From Leptolyngbya sp. O-77 (lineage in GTDB: Bacteria; Cyanobacteriota; Cyanobacteriia; Elainellales; Elainellaceae), in assembly GCF_001548395.1 (NCBI RefSeq), contig NZ_AP017367.1, forward strand, positions 2,889,001 to 2,953,000: a DNA stretch of 64,000 nt, written 5' to 3'. The first letter of the stretch is position 1; each line of letters starts with the position of its first letter. The notes beneath the pieces are model-generated. The model searched no databases. It saw nothing but the letters and a program-made list of their open reading frames with translations, and was not told the DNA's origin. The position numbers and the translations under genes are program-made. Shown here piece by piece: positions 17,033 to 26,003 of the stretch.

Positions 17033-17653
17033 ATGCAAGAGCGTTGGTCAAGTGGCAGGCTAATTGTCCTAACTGGGCCGAGCGGGGTTGGCAAGGGCAC
17101 GCTCTTGAAAGCCTTGATGACACGGCATCCTGAGCTTTATCTCTCGATCTCAGCGACGACTCGTGCGCCGCGTCCTGGAGAGGTCGATGGTCAGCACTAT
17201 TTTTTTCTGAGTCGTGCCGAGTTTCAGGCGCTGGTTGACCAAGGGGAACTGCTGGAGTGGGCTGAGTTTGCAGGCAACTGCTACGGCACGCCCCGCCGCC
17301 CTGTGGAGACAGCAGTTCAGGAGGGGAAGTGGGTCATTTTAGAAATTGAGCTAGAAGGGGCACGGCAAATTCGAGACACCTTCCCAGAAGCGCTGCGAAT
17401 TTTTGTGCTGCCGCCTTCGCTGCACGAGCTAGAACATCGTTTGAGGGGGCGGGGGCAAGATTCGGAAGAAGCGATCGCCCGTCGGCTGGAGCGGGCCCGC
17501 GCTGAAATCAATGCGGCTGACGAGTTTGATGTGCAGGTCGTCAACGATGATCTGGGTCTAGCCCTAGACCGCATTGAGCGAATTCTATTCCCAACCGCAG
17601 ATACCCTGCCAGACCCAGCGATCGCCCTCAGCGAAAAGGTCAAAACGTCTTGA
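17033..17653 (+). CDS. gmk: Guanylate kinase
   Basis: A 206-aa enzyme that phosphorylates GMP to GDP with ATP (purine nucleotide metabolism, cytoplasm). Seen: P-loop TGPSGVGKGTLLKAL at about 14-28, GMP-binding TTRAPRPGEVDGQHYFF at about 42-58 and FAGNCYGTP (about 81-89), lid region RGRGQDSEEAIARRL, and NDDL near the C-terminus. Length is normal. ATG 17033 is taken as start. Confidence 0.97.
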   Translation: MQERWSSGRLIVLTGPSGVGKGTLLKALMTRHPELYLSISATTRAPRPGEVDGQHYFFLSRAEFQALVDQGELLEWAEFAGNCYGTPRRPVETAVQEGKWVILEIELEGARQIRDTFPEALRIFVLPPSLHELEHRLRGRGQDSEEAIARRLERARAEINAADEFDVQVVNDDLGLALDRIERILFPTADTLPDPAIALSEKVKTS

Positions 17654-17698
17654 GGACTGGCGACCAGTGGCTCCGTCTTCTAAAGCAAGCCAGGAACT

Positions 17699-18343
17699 CT
17701 AGACAGGCTGCGATTCTTCTGAAGGGCTTTGCACTGGAGCATCTTTGCCCGCGCTGTGGTTGTGGTTCACAGGAGCAGCCGCAATGGTTTCTTCAGCATG
17801 AGAGCCTGCGCTAGCCACCGTAATGCCCTGCTCCGCTGGCTCCTCCATCGAAGCCGCAATGATTTCTTCAGCATGAGAGCCTGCGCTAGGGTCTGCATTG
17901 AGGCGTAGCGCGTTTGCCATCATCTCAATCTGCTTTTTTTCGCGCTTTAGATTTTCCTCCAACTCCTGGATCTGATCCCGCCAGGCCTCAACCTCTAGCG
18001 CCCGTCGTCCAATCTCTTGCTCTTTCATGGTGTAAGATTGCCGCCACTGCTCGGCCCTCTGCGCTTCTTCGTGGAGCAGCGCGGGTGAAACCCCGGCGGT
18101 CAGATAATCCTGCACAATTTCCAACACCCAATCTTTCGCATCCTGCACCTGCTTGATCTTCATCGAGCTGCTTAGCTCCACGAGAACCAACATGCCTGTT
18201 GCATAACGTTCGGATGCTTCGGCCCACACAATATCTCCGGACTCACAAACTGCCCATACGTAGTCAGCACGCTTTTGGGCAAGCAACTTTAGTCCCGCCT
18301 TCCCTTCAGAATCTCGTGTTGTCACCTGAGCCAGGTAGAGCAT
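17699..18343 (-). CDS. Hypothetical cyanobacterial coiled-coil protein
   Basis: A 214-aa protein without a recognised family. The N-terminal part (1-70, YLAQVTTRDSEGKAGLKLLA...) looks like a compact domain. Residues 95-150 form a charged coiled coil (QIQELEENLKREKKQIEMM). The C-terminal 65 residues are low-complexity and contain SAGSHAEEIIAA twice, encoded by a near-identical DNA duplication (17782-17815 and 17855-17888, 73 bp apart). No membrane segments. It is convergent with gmk (gap 45 bp). Confidence 0.75.
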   Translation of the reverse strand: MLYLAQVTTRDSEGKAGLKLLAQKRADYVWAVCESGDIVWAEASERYATGMLVLVELSSSMKIKQVQDAKDWVLEIVQDYLTAGVSPALLHEEAQRAEQWRQSYTMKEQEIGRRALEVEAWRDQIQELEENLKREKKQIEMMANALRLNADPSAGSHAEEIIAASMEEPAEQGITVASAGSHAEETIAAAPVNHNHSAGKDAPVQSPSEESQPV

Positions 18344-18593
18344 CAGAATCGAGCTGTGACTGAGAAGATTTGTGAATCCTTAAGAGTTAAGTATACCGCT
18401 GGCCCTGCTCAGAGTCTAAGGCGATCGCAGCCGAATTGCATGAAGATTCTGAACTGTCACAGTAGATAGTATCAAAGGCTACAAAAACTATCAACGGGTA
18501 TGGGGCAGTGGATAGCACATGCAGTAAGTTGCGATAGCAAAATCAACATCACCTCCAGATGCAAAGCCACAGGCAGCCTGTCAGGATTCTAGT

Positions 18594-21500
18594 CTAAAGT
18601 CGGGAGAGGCGATCGCGCAGGATAGCAGCCTGTGTTTCCGCCTCTGCCAAAGCATCCCGTACCCCCTGAACCACCGCTGCCGGAGCGCGATCGACAAAGT
18701 TGGCATTGCTCAAGCGCGATCGCAAGCTTTCGGCTTCTGCGGTTGCCTTTGCCAGGTCTTTCTCAATCTTAGCCCGTAGCGCGGCTACGTCCACTACGCC
18801 CGCCAGGGGTACTGAAACCTGCACCGTCCGCACCACGCCCACCATTGCCTGGGGTGTGCCGCCCGGAGGAGCCGGAATTGACTGTAGCTCAGGCACCGGA
18901 ACGGGTTTTGCTGTTTGAGGGGGCGGCGTGATTTGAGGCTTCGGTGTAGCGTCGACAGAAGATGTCTCGCCCACGATATCTTGCAAAACCCGATTGACCA
19001 ATTCGCTGAACTCACGACGTTTTTGAGCAGTCGAGAGATAGCGAATCGCAAACCAGACCGTATAGCCAAAGCCCAGTAGCTTCAGCAGCGGCGTGACCAG
19101 CAGCAGCCCGTTCAGCGAATGCACCGTCGCCAGCACTGCCCGCGACACCAGCAGCAGGGCCACCACCAGTCCCAGCGTCACGATCAGTTTGCGATAGCGC
19201 TCCAGGGAGCCAAAGTTCACGCCTTCCACGGCCTTGTAAGCGGCTTCGGCAGCCCCTTGCGCCAGATGCAGCGCTTCAGATTCAAACTCGTTGGGTGCAG
19301 GCAGCGAGTCGCTGGGCGGAGTCGGCACAGACACGGGTTCTGGAATAGACAGGCTCTCAATCTTTGCCAGATCTTTAATATAGGTCTGCCCCGCAGTGAG
19401 AATGGCTCGTTCCTGGGCGTTGTCCGTTTGCAAGACGGTGCGAATCTTCACGCCCGGTTTGATGTCTGCCTCGGCCCGCAGGTTTCGTACCGTGCGAATC
19501 GTGTCGAAGATCAGCCCGAACTGGTCTTCCAGGCTGGAATTAATTCGCTGCGGGTCGGCGACGGGGTAGGACTGGAGCGCCAGGGTCGCTTCTTCGCCTG
19601 TTTGCGTCAGCGTGTGCCAGATTTCTTCGGTGACGTGGGGCATGAAGGGATGCAGCAGGCGCAGCGTGCCTTCTAGCACGGTTGCCAGGGTTTGCTGGGC
19701 AGAACGGCGGCGATCGCCCCCATTGGTATCTTGAAGCCGCGACTTCACCAGCTCGATGTACCAATCGCAGAAGTCGCCCCAGATGAATTCGTACAGCCCC
19801 TTCGCCGCTTCGCCCAACCCGAAATTATCGATCTGGTGGCGGGTTTGCTGAATCGTCTGGTGATAGCGTGACAAAATCCAGCGATCGCTCATCTCCAGCC
19901 CTTCCGAGCCGGGTTCGCCGAGTTGTGCGGGCGTTTGTCCATCCAGGTTCATCATCACGAATCGAGAGGCATTCCACAGCTTGTTGGTAAAGTTGCGCGA
20001 GGCCTCCACTGAGGGCGATTCGTCGGTCTTGCGGTTATATTCCAGGCGAATGTCTTGCCCTGCGCCGACGACCTCTTTGACCAGCGTGTAGCGCAGTGCG
20101 TCGGTGCCGTACTTGTTGATCAGCAATAACGGATCGATGCCGTTGTTGGCCGACTTCGACATTTTCTTGTTGTTTTCGTCCCGCACCAGCCCGTGAATGT
20201 AAACGTACTGGAACGGCATTTTGCCCGTAAAGTGCTGCCCCATCATGGTCATGCGGGCGACCCAGAAAAAGATAATGTCGAACCCTGTGACGAGCGTTGT
20301 GGTGGGGTAGTAGGTCGCAAGGTCGGTCGTTTGGTCTGGCCAGCCCATTGTGGAAAAGGGCCAGAGGCCCGAAGAGAACCAGGTGTCGAGTACGTCGGGA
20401 TCTTGCTGAATCTGCACGCTGTCGCCGTAGCGGGCCAACAGATGCGATCGCGCTTCATCTTCCGACATCGCCACCACAAAGGGCGTATCGTCCGTAATCT
20501 CGCCGCCCGTCTCGCTAACAGCGTAGTAAGCAGGAATCTGATGACCCCACCAGAGCTGCCGCGAAATGCACCAGTCGCGCAGGCTCACCAGCCAGTCGCG
20601 ATAGACCTTCTTCCAGCGTTCGGGGATAAATTCCGGTTCGTTGTAGTTATCCAAACGATCCAGCGCCGCATCGGCCAGGGGGCGAATTTTCACAAACCAC
20701 TGGGTCGAGAGCAGCGGCTCGATAGGCACTTTGCCGCGATCGCTATAGGGCACAGTGGTCTTGTAGTCCTCAACCTTGACCAGGAAACCCTCATCCTGGA
20801 GCCGCTGCACCACCTGCTTGCGGGCCTCGAAGCGATCGAGTCCCTGGAACGGCCCGGCAACTTCGTTCATCGTGCCGTCTTTGTTCATCACGTTGATGAA
20901 CGGCAGGTTGTGGCGCTTGCCCATTTCAAAGTCGTTGGGGTCGTGGGCGGGCGTAATCTTCACTGCACCTGTGCCAAAGCTGGCATCCACGTAGTCGTCG
21001 GCAATGATGGGAATTTCGCGTCCGGTAATGGGCAGGCGAATCGTCTTGCCAAGGAGATGCTGATAGCGCGTGTCTCCTGGATTCACCGCCACCGCCGTAT
21101 CGCCCAGCATCGTCTCCGGGCGGGTCGTGGCGACTTCGATAAAGCCGGAACCGTCGGTCAGCGGATAGCGGAAGTGCCAGAGGTGGCCGTTCACCTCCTG
21201 GTTTTCCACCTCCAGATCCGACACCGCAGACTGGCTGGCGGGGCACCAGTTCACCATATACTGCCCGCGATAGATCAAGCCCTCGTCATAAAGCTGCTTG
21301 AAGGAATACAGCACCGCCCTAGACAGCCCCTCATCCATCGTGAAGCGCTCGCGGCTCCAGTCTACCGACAGCCCCAAGCGGCGAAGCTGACCGACGATGG
21401 TGCCGCCGGATTCTTCTTTCCATTCCCAGGCGCGTTTGAGGAATGCCTCGCGCCCCACATCGTAGCGGGTTTTGCCCTGCTGCCGCAGTTCCTTTTCCAA

Positions 21501-21788
21501 AAGCGTTTGCACGGCGATGCTGGCGTGGTCGGTGCCAGGGAGCCACAGCGTGTTGCGGCCGATCATGCGGTGATAGCGCACCAGCACGTCGATCAGCGCA
21601 TGTTCAAACGCATGGCCCATATGTAGGCTGCCCGTCACGTTGGGCGGCGGAATCACGATGCAATACGGCTCGCCCGGAGCGTTGGGGTCTGCTTTGAAAA
21701 CTTGCCGCTCTTCCCAATATCGTTGCCATTTGGGTTCGGCGATCGCAGCGTCGTATTGGCTGGGCAAGTTGGGGATAGTCGCAGTCAT
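18594..21788 (-). CDS. valS: Valyl-tRNA synthetase with an inserted CAAD membrane domain
   Basis: A 1064-aa class I synthetase that charges tRNA-Val and edits misactivated threonine. Seen: HIGH motif as GSLHMGHAFEHAL (about 53-65), KMSKS as KKMSKSANN (about 525), an editing domain between them, the anticodon-binding domain, and a C-terminal coiled coil. Between the anticodon domain and the coiled coil is an extra segment of about 120 residues with two strong hydrophobic helices (LIVTLGLVVALLLVSRAVLA and LLLVTPLLKLLGFGYTVWFA). This matches the CAAD domain that anchors some cyanobacterial aminoacyl-tRNA synthetases in thylakoids. A Pro-rich linker follows it. Start ATG 21786-21788. Confidence 0.97.
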   Translation of the reverse strand: MTATIPNLPSQYDAAIAEPKWQRYWEERQVFKADPNAPGEPYCIVIPPPNVTGSLHMGHAFEHALIDVLVRYHRMIGRNTLWLPGTDHASIAVQTLLEKELRQQGKTRYDVGREAFLKRAWEWKEESGGTIVGQLRRLGLSVDWSRERFTMDEGLSRAVLYSFKQLYDEGLIYRGQYMVNWCPASQSAVSDLEVENQEVNGHLWHFRYPLTDGSGFIEVATTRPETMLGDTAVAVNPGDTRYQHLLGKTIRLPITGREIPIIADDYVDASFGTGAVKITPAHDPNDFEMGKRHNLPFINVMNKDGTMNEVAGPFQGLDRFEARKQVVQRLQDEGFLVKVEDYKTTVPYSDRGKVPIEPLLSTQWFVKIRPLADAALDRLDNYNEPEFIPERWKKVYRDWLVSLRDWCISRQLWWGHQIPAYYAVSETGGEITDDTPFVVAMSEDEARSHLLARYGDSVQIQQDPDVLDTWFSSGLWPFSTMGWPDQTTDLATYYPTTTLVTGFDIIFFWVARMTMMGQHFTGKMPFQYVYIHGLVRDENNKKMSKSANNGIDPLLLINKYGTDALRYTLVKEVVGAGQDIRLEYNRKTDESPSVEASRNFTNKLWNASRFVMMNLDGQTPAQLGEPGSEGLEMSDRWILSRYHQTIQQTRHQIDNFGLGEAAKGLYEFIWGDFCDWYIELVKSRLQDTNGGDRRRSAQQTLATVLEGTLRLLHPFMPHVTEEIWHTLTQTGEEATLALQSYPVADPQRINSSLEDQFGLIFDTIRTVRNLRAEADIKPGVKIRTVLQTDNAQERAILTAGQTYIKDLAKIESLSIPEPVSVPTPPSDSLPAPNEFESEALHLAQGAAEAAYKAVEGVNFGSLERYRKLIVTLGLVVALLLVSRAVLATVHSLNGLLLVTPLLKLLGFGYTVWFAIRYLSTAQKRREFSELVNRVLQDIVGETSSVDATPKPQITPPPQTAKPVPVPELQSIPAPPGGTPQAMVGVVRTVQVSVPLAGVVDVAALRAKIEKDLAKATAEAESLRSRLSNANFVDRAPAAVVQGVRDALAEAETQAAILRDRLSRL

Positions 21789-22159
21789 GACTGGCGCAGA
21801 ATTTGGCTGGATTACTCCTTACCACGTTACAAGAATTTTGCAGTTAGATGTCAGAGTTTGGGGATGGGCAGTTAAGGGTTAGACACGTCCCCAACCCTGC
21901 GGGAGGCTGGATGCAAATCAAGCCTACGTGTACACTGCATACAGGGCACCTGATTTAGACGACCCTGAGGTCTATTGTCGGTGCAATCCTAAAGGTTGCC
22001 TAGCCTTGCAATCTTTAAGCTTCTTCTTCCTCTGTCCTTGCTCAATCAGGGTAGTTTTGAGTAGAGCTGCTGTCAGCTGCATCTGGGCGAAGTAGCCTAA
22101 ACTCTGAACTTATTCAACATTCGACTATTTACTGGGCTGACGCGAAGGATCTTCTTGTT
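21789..22159. other. 371-bp divergent intergenic region between valS and the GntR gene
   Basis: No gene seen. It holds both promoters. TGTACACTGCATACA near 21930 is a loose palindrome that could be a GntR/FadR-type operator, and TTGCAATC-like words repeat at about 21980-22015. Neither is convincing enough to name. Confidence 0.4.
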
Positions 22160-22873
22160 TTGACCCTCTCTTCCCTTTCGGTGCAACGCAGTAAATCCCT
22201 TTACGAGCAGACCTACGAAGCGCTGCGGGCCAGCATTTTGTCTGGAGATCTGGCTCCTGGGCAGCGGCTAGTAGAAACGCAGCTTGCCGAACGGCTCCAA
22301 GTCAGCCGCACGCCGATTCGCGAGGCGATGCGTCAGCTTCAGCGGGATACGCTGGTGACAGCCGACAGCAGCGGCGGGCTGCGGGTGGCCTCGCTGTCGG
22401 TGGAAGACGTGATTCAGCTTTATGATTGTCGGCTGGCGCTGGAGCAATTTGCCGTGCAGGGAGCCTGCCAACATGCCACTCCAGAACAAGTGCGATCGCT
22501 CGAACAGCTCGTTGCCCAATCCGAAACCCTGAGCAAGTCCCAGACCGAATACAGCCCCAAAATGCTGGATTTGGACTATCGATTTCACCGACTCATTGCC
22601 GAAAGCTCTGGCAATCGCTGGCTGGTGTCGCTGCTGGATCAAGTGTTTGACAAGATGGCGCTGCTGCGGGTGCAAACCACGCGCCGCAATCCCCGTGTGC
22701 TAGAGATTCGCCAAGAGCATCGACAGATCTTTGAGGCAATTCAGACCGGGTGGCGATCGCGCTCTGAGGCCGACATCACCGCCGCCGTTGCTGCCGTTCG
22801 GACTCACCTAATCGCCAGCCAAGCCCGCGTGACACAAGAAGTAGAGAACTTGCAGCACGGCGTAGACGGATGA
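22160..22873 (+). CDS. GntR-family transcriptional regulator, FadR/FCD type
   Basis: A 237-aa regulator. The N-terminal winged helix (about 12-80) shows LYEQTYEALRASILSGDL, GQRLVETQLAERLQVSRTP and IREAMRQLQRD, the classic GntR signature. The C-terminal FCD ligand-binding domain (about 85-220) has YDCRLALEQFAV and the metal-site-like DLDYRFHRLIAESSGN. The frame opens at TTG 22160, which is the probable start as no earlier ATG exists. FCD regulators respond to small carboxylic acids. It lies 93 bp upstream of the gamma-glutamylcyclotransferase-like gene, a likely co-regulated neighbour. Confidence 0.93.
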   Translation: MTLSSLSVQRSKSLYEQTYEALRASILSGDLAPGQRLVETQLAERLQVSRTPIREAMRQLQRDTLVTADSSGGLRVASLSVEDVIQLYDCRLALEQFAVQGACQHATPEQVRSLEQLVAQSETLSKSQTEYSPKMLDLDYRFHRLIAESSGNRWLVSLLDQVFDKMALLRVQTTRRNPRVLEIRQEHRQIFEAIQTGWRSRSEADITAAVAAVRTHLIASQARVTQEVENLQHGVDG

Positions 22874-22966
22874 CGTGATAAGGGATAGCACGATAATGCC
22901 ATGATGAAATGATGTGAGATTTTGTTCTATCCATCCATTGTTCCATCCACGTTCTATCCAACTGCT

Positions 22967-23374
22967 ATGACCGAAGCCACGACTCGCTACGTCTTTATCT
23001 GCGGCTCTGCCCTGCGCGGCCAGCCCGACCACGGCAACCTGCAATCCGCTACGTTTGTGCGGGAAGCCAGAACCAAACCCATGTATCGTCTGCACTCGGT
23101 ACAAAACGGCTGGCATCCCGGCATTTACCCGGTCGAAGAGGGCGGCATCTCGATTCCGGGCGAAGTATATGAGATGACGGTCGAACAGTTTGACTACCTG
23201 GCCAGCAACGAGCCGCCCAATATGCACCCCAAAGACGTGTACCTGGAAGACGGCAGCGTCGTGACTGCCTTCCTCTATCCCAGGGAGCTGGTAGAACAGT
23301 ACGGATGGGAAGATGTATCGCACTATGGCGGCTGGGTTGCCTACAAAATGGCGACGGCACCTGCCAGCAGCTAG
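22967..23374 (+). CDS. Gamma-glutamylcyclotransferase / allophanate-hydrolase C-terminal-like protein
   Basis: A 135-aa AIG2/GGCT-fold protein. It has the opening strand YVFICGSALRGQPDHGNL, where the fold's substrate loop (YGSL-like) sits, and GEVYEMTVEQFDYLASNEPP in the centre. It resembles the stand-alone version of the C-terminal domain of allophanate hydrolase (AtzF/DUR1) as well as gamma-glutamylcyclotransferases. ATG 22967 is chosen; the open frame before it is serine/proline-rich. Next to a GntR regulator, a role in small nitrogen-compound metabolism is plausible but inferred. Confidence 0.75.
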   Translation: MTEATTRYVFICGSALRGQPDHGNLQSATFVREARTKPMYRLHSVQNGWHPGIYPVEEGGISIPGEVYEMTVEQFDYLASNEPPNMHPKDVYLEDGSVVTAFLYPRELVEQYGWEDVSHYGGWVAYKMATAPASS

Positions 23375-23404
23375 TGCAAAGCTGCGTAACTAGGCTGGAT
23401 GTTC

Positions 23405-23470
23405 GTAGTAGCGACTTCAGTCGCTCCAGTCACAACCTCTCGGAAGCAGGCTGAAGTCTGCGCTACAAAC
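23405..23470. repeat. Dispersed imperfect palindrome of the GTAGCGACTTCAGTCGCT type
   Basis: The left arm GTAGCGACTTCAGTCGCT (from 23408) is complementary, with a few mismatches, to AGGCTGAAGTCTGCGCTAC at 23448-23466. The element resembles a REP/MITE-like intergenic palindrome common in cyanobacterial genomes. The remaining 23375-23720 gap has no gene. Just before tic20 there is a 13-bp direct repeat CATCGGAGAGTTC. Confidence 0.65.
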
Positions 23471-23720
23471 CAGAGGCAGAGCTTCCGCCGCGTAGCGTAT
23501 TAGTCCATCCACCGAAGCCGAACAGACACAGATCTAGTCTGGGTGCATGGACTGTTTGAGCAGGCTGCTTGAGCAGGTGCGCGATTTTAGGCATGTGTCT
23601 TACACTTGAATAGTCTTCATTGCCTCACGGCTGGAGTCTGGGCAGTGTTGACCAGCGTCTACTACAAGCGTCCACGCAAACGCCCATCGGAGAGTTCCAT
23701 CTCATCGGAGAGTTCAACCT

Positions 23721-24224
23721 ATGTCTTGGCGCACGTCCTCTGCTGGCCCACTCGATCGCCTGTTTGCCTGCTTGCCCTACATTCTGCCAATGCTGGAGGC
23801 GTTGCCCTTTGGGACGGGGCTGCTGAGCGAGTTTCCAATGCTGCAACCGCTGCTGCTGCCGTTGGCCCCCTTTGCCTTTGTCTATGGCTTGGTGACGGGC
23901 ATCTTTTCGTTTGGCGGGTTTGGCATTGGGGGATTCTTAGTGTTTCTGGCGTTGTATTTCCTGGTTGTCCGCAATGAAAGTATTTCTCATTTCATCCGGT
24001 TCAACACGATGCAATCCATTCTGATTGGCATCGCGCTGAGCCTGTTTGCGCTGGTGATCAGTCCGATCTCTGAGGTGCTGCCGCCGCTGTTTGTGCAGAG
24101 CCTCTTTACGGCGCTGTTTTTGGGAACGTTTATTCTCTGCATTTACTCGATCGTCCAGTCGGCAATGGGTCGCTACGCTGAGATTCCGACGATCTCTGAT
24201 GCGGCAAAAATGCATGTGTACTGA
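23721..24224 (+). CDS. Tic20/Ycf60-family membrane protein
   Basis: A 167-aa protein with four predicted membrane helices (about 12-30, 45-75, 85-110 and 120-145) and the Tic20-family pattern: LDRLFACLPYILPMLEALPFG at the start and VRNESISHFIRFNTMQSILI before helix 3. In chloroplasts Tic20 is part of the inner-envelope protein import channel; the cyanobacterial role is unsettled. Start ATG 23721, preceded by GGAGAG. Confidence 0.88.
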   Translation: MSWRTSSAGPLDRLFACLPYILPMLEALPFGTGLLSEFPMLQPLLLPLAPFAFVYGLVTGIFSFGGFGIGGFLVFLALYFLVVRNESISHFIRFNTMQSILIGIALSLFALVISPISEVLPPLFVQSLFTALFLGTFILCIYSIVQSAMGRYAEIPTISDAAKMHVY

Positions 24225-24376
24225 TTTCGTGTGCTAATTGATCGCTGCTGAGTTTGCCGTTCTAAATTTGCCGTTCTAATATTTGCCGTTCCAGAGTTCA
24301 TCTGGACAGTGCGTTTGCCTGCACAGACGCTGAACACTTGAAGGTGAAAACCTGAAGGCGGCTGAGCAAGCGGGGG

Positions 24377-25174
24377 TCAGGCGATCGCCACTGGTTCCGT
24401 ATTTTTCATAGCGATGCTGTTTTCCAGTGCGCCAATGCCCTCAATTTCTACCCGAATGCGATCGCCCACTTGCACTGGCCCAACCCCTTCTGGTGTGCCC
24501 GTCAGCACCACGTCCCCTGGCAGCAGCGTCATCACCTGGCTGATGTAGGACACCAGCACCTCTGGCGCAAAGGTCATTTCGCTGATCAGCGCCGACTGCA
24601 CCGGCTTAGGACTATCGTTCAAAAAAGTTTGCAGGCGGGCGCTGGGGTTCAGTTCCCGCACGATCCACGGGCCCAGCGGACAAAAGGTATCAAAGCCTTT
24701 GGCGCGAGTCCACTGGCCGTCTTTTTTTTGCAAGTCGCGGGCGGTGACATCATTGGCAATGGTGTAGCCCCAGATCTTGCTCTGGGCGGCTTCGGGAGAG
24801 CAGTCGCAGCAGCGATCGCCAATCACCAGCGCCAGTTCGCCTTCATAATCCACCCGCTCCGACTGGGGTGGATAGAAAATTGGGTCGCCCATTGCAATCA
24901 GCGTCGTCGAGGGCTTGAGAAACAGCAGCGGCTCTTTGGGGGCTTCGGTGCCCATTTCGGCGGCGTGCTTGGCGTAGTTTTTGCCCACGGCGATGATTTT
25001 TGACGGCACGCAGGGAGCCAGTAGGCGATAGCTATCCGGCTCGATCAGCAGTTCGGTCAACTGTCCGCCTAGCCACGGCGGCGCGTCCAGCACCTGCACC
25101 TGGCGATTGAGCTGCAAAATGCCGTAATAAAGCTGACCAGAAGTGGTTTGAACTCGAACGTAGCGCTGCGCCAT
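24377..25174 (-). CDS. Fumarylacetoacetate hydrolase-family protein
   Basis: A 265-aa FAH-family enzyme (acylpyruvase/FAHD1-like or 2-hydroxyhepta-2,4-diene-1,7-dioate isomerase-like). Visible: KIIAVGKNYAKHAAEMG (about 59-75), PLLFLKPSTTLIAMGDPI, the metal-binding VDYEGELALVIG (Glu-x-Glu), TARDLQKKDGQWTRAKGFDTF and the C-terminal LLPGDVVLTGTPEGVG. The cluster is the usual Mg2+-dependent C-C bond hydrolase/decarboxylase site. Cytoplasmic. It is divergent from rpsF (242 bp). A 12-bp word TTTGCCGTTCTA is repeated nearly three times in the gap after tic20 (24252-24293). Substrate uncertain. Confidence 0.9.
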   Translation of the reverse strand: MAQRYVRVQTTSGQLYYGILQLNRQVQVLDAPPWLGGQLTELLIEPDSYRLLAPCVPSKIIAVGKNYAKHAAEMGTEAPKEPLLFLKPSTTLIAMGDPIFYPPQSERVDYEGELALVIGDRCCDCSPEAAQSKIWGYTIANDVTARDLQKKDGQWTRAKGFDTFCPLGPWIVRELNPSARLQTFLNDSPKPVQSALISEMTFAPEVLVSYISQVMTLLPGDVVLTGTPEGVGPVQVGDRIRVEIEGIGALENSIAMKNTEPVAIA

Positions 25175-25415
25175 AGCGAAAACTGAAATTCAGGGAATGA
25201 ATGATAGAATTGTATTTCCTTGCTTCTAAGTCAGAATGCCTGATTAAACAAGCGACCGCAAGGCGTAGACCTACCCATTGTCTGGCAAGAGTTGCCTGGG
25301 AAACCAGGGCGATCGCCGAGGGCAGCGGCTTGATAAGGTTTACTGCCTGTTCCTTAGCTTGCTCAGCGCATCTGCCTACAGAGGCCGCCTGTCCACAAGG
25401 AGACTCCTTAACCCT

Positions 25416-25721
25416 ATGAATTACGAAACCATGTACATCCTCCGGCCTGACCTGGGGGATGAGCAAACTGATGCGGCGATCGCCAAGTATCAGACCATCC
25501 TCAAAGACCAGGGCGCAACTGACATCGACACCCAGCATCGGGGCAAGCGCCGCCTCGCCTACGACATCGGCAAGCACCGCGAAGGCGTATATATCCAGAT
25601 GAACTACGTCGCCAGCGGCAATGCAGTCGCCACGATGGAGCGGGCGATGCGCCTCAGCGAAGACGTGATTCGCTATCTGACGATTCGCGTCGAAGAGCCT
25701 GCCGCAAAAGAGCCTGCCTAG
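25416..25721 (+). CDS. rpsF: 30S ribosomal protein S6
   Basis: A 101-aa ribosomal protein S6: NYETMYILRPDL at the start, then KYQTILKDQGATDIDTQHRGKRRLAYDIGK split over the central sheet, and MRLSEDVIRYLTIRVEE at the end. ATG 25416 follows a good AAGGAG ribosome binding site (25397-25402). S6 binds 16S rRNA with S18; no rpsR is in this window. A leader of about 200 nt precedes it. Confidence 0.97.
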   Translation: MNYETMYILRPDLGDEQTDAAIAKYQTILKDQGATDIDTQHRGKRRLAYDIGKHREGVYIQMNYVASGNAVATMERAMRLSEDVIRYLTIRVEEPAAKEPA

Positions 25722-26003
25722 CAGTTCTGATAGTCTGAATTGACGAACGGATTTTGCCAACTCTGCCCCTGTGAAGTCATCCGCTTTGCAGGGGCTTATG
25801 CTTGGGGGCTTGCTCCAGCCCAACCTATAGAAATTCCAGGCTTCTCATTTCAACCTCAGATTTCCCTGCTAGCCTTAAAGAGACTATGAGCTAGCTAAGA
25901 ATCTTGATTCGATCCATCCGCTTTTGGATCGCTTGTCGCTTTATCTGGGTTGTTCCTGGCTGAATTAACCCTGCATTTCTTACACGCCGCCTCCCACTGC
26001 GTC

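Noticed and set aside
25201..25415. Open frame upstream of rpsF in the same frame as S6
   Set aside because: S6 proteins start at MNYETMYI and a strong AAGGAG site precedes ATG 25416; the upstream part is leader.
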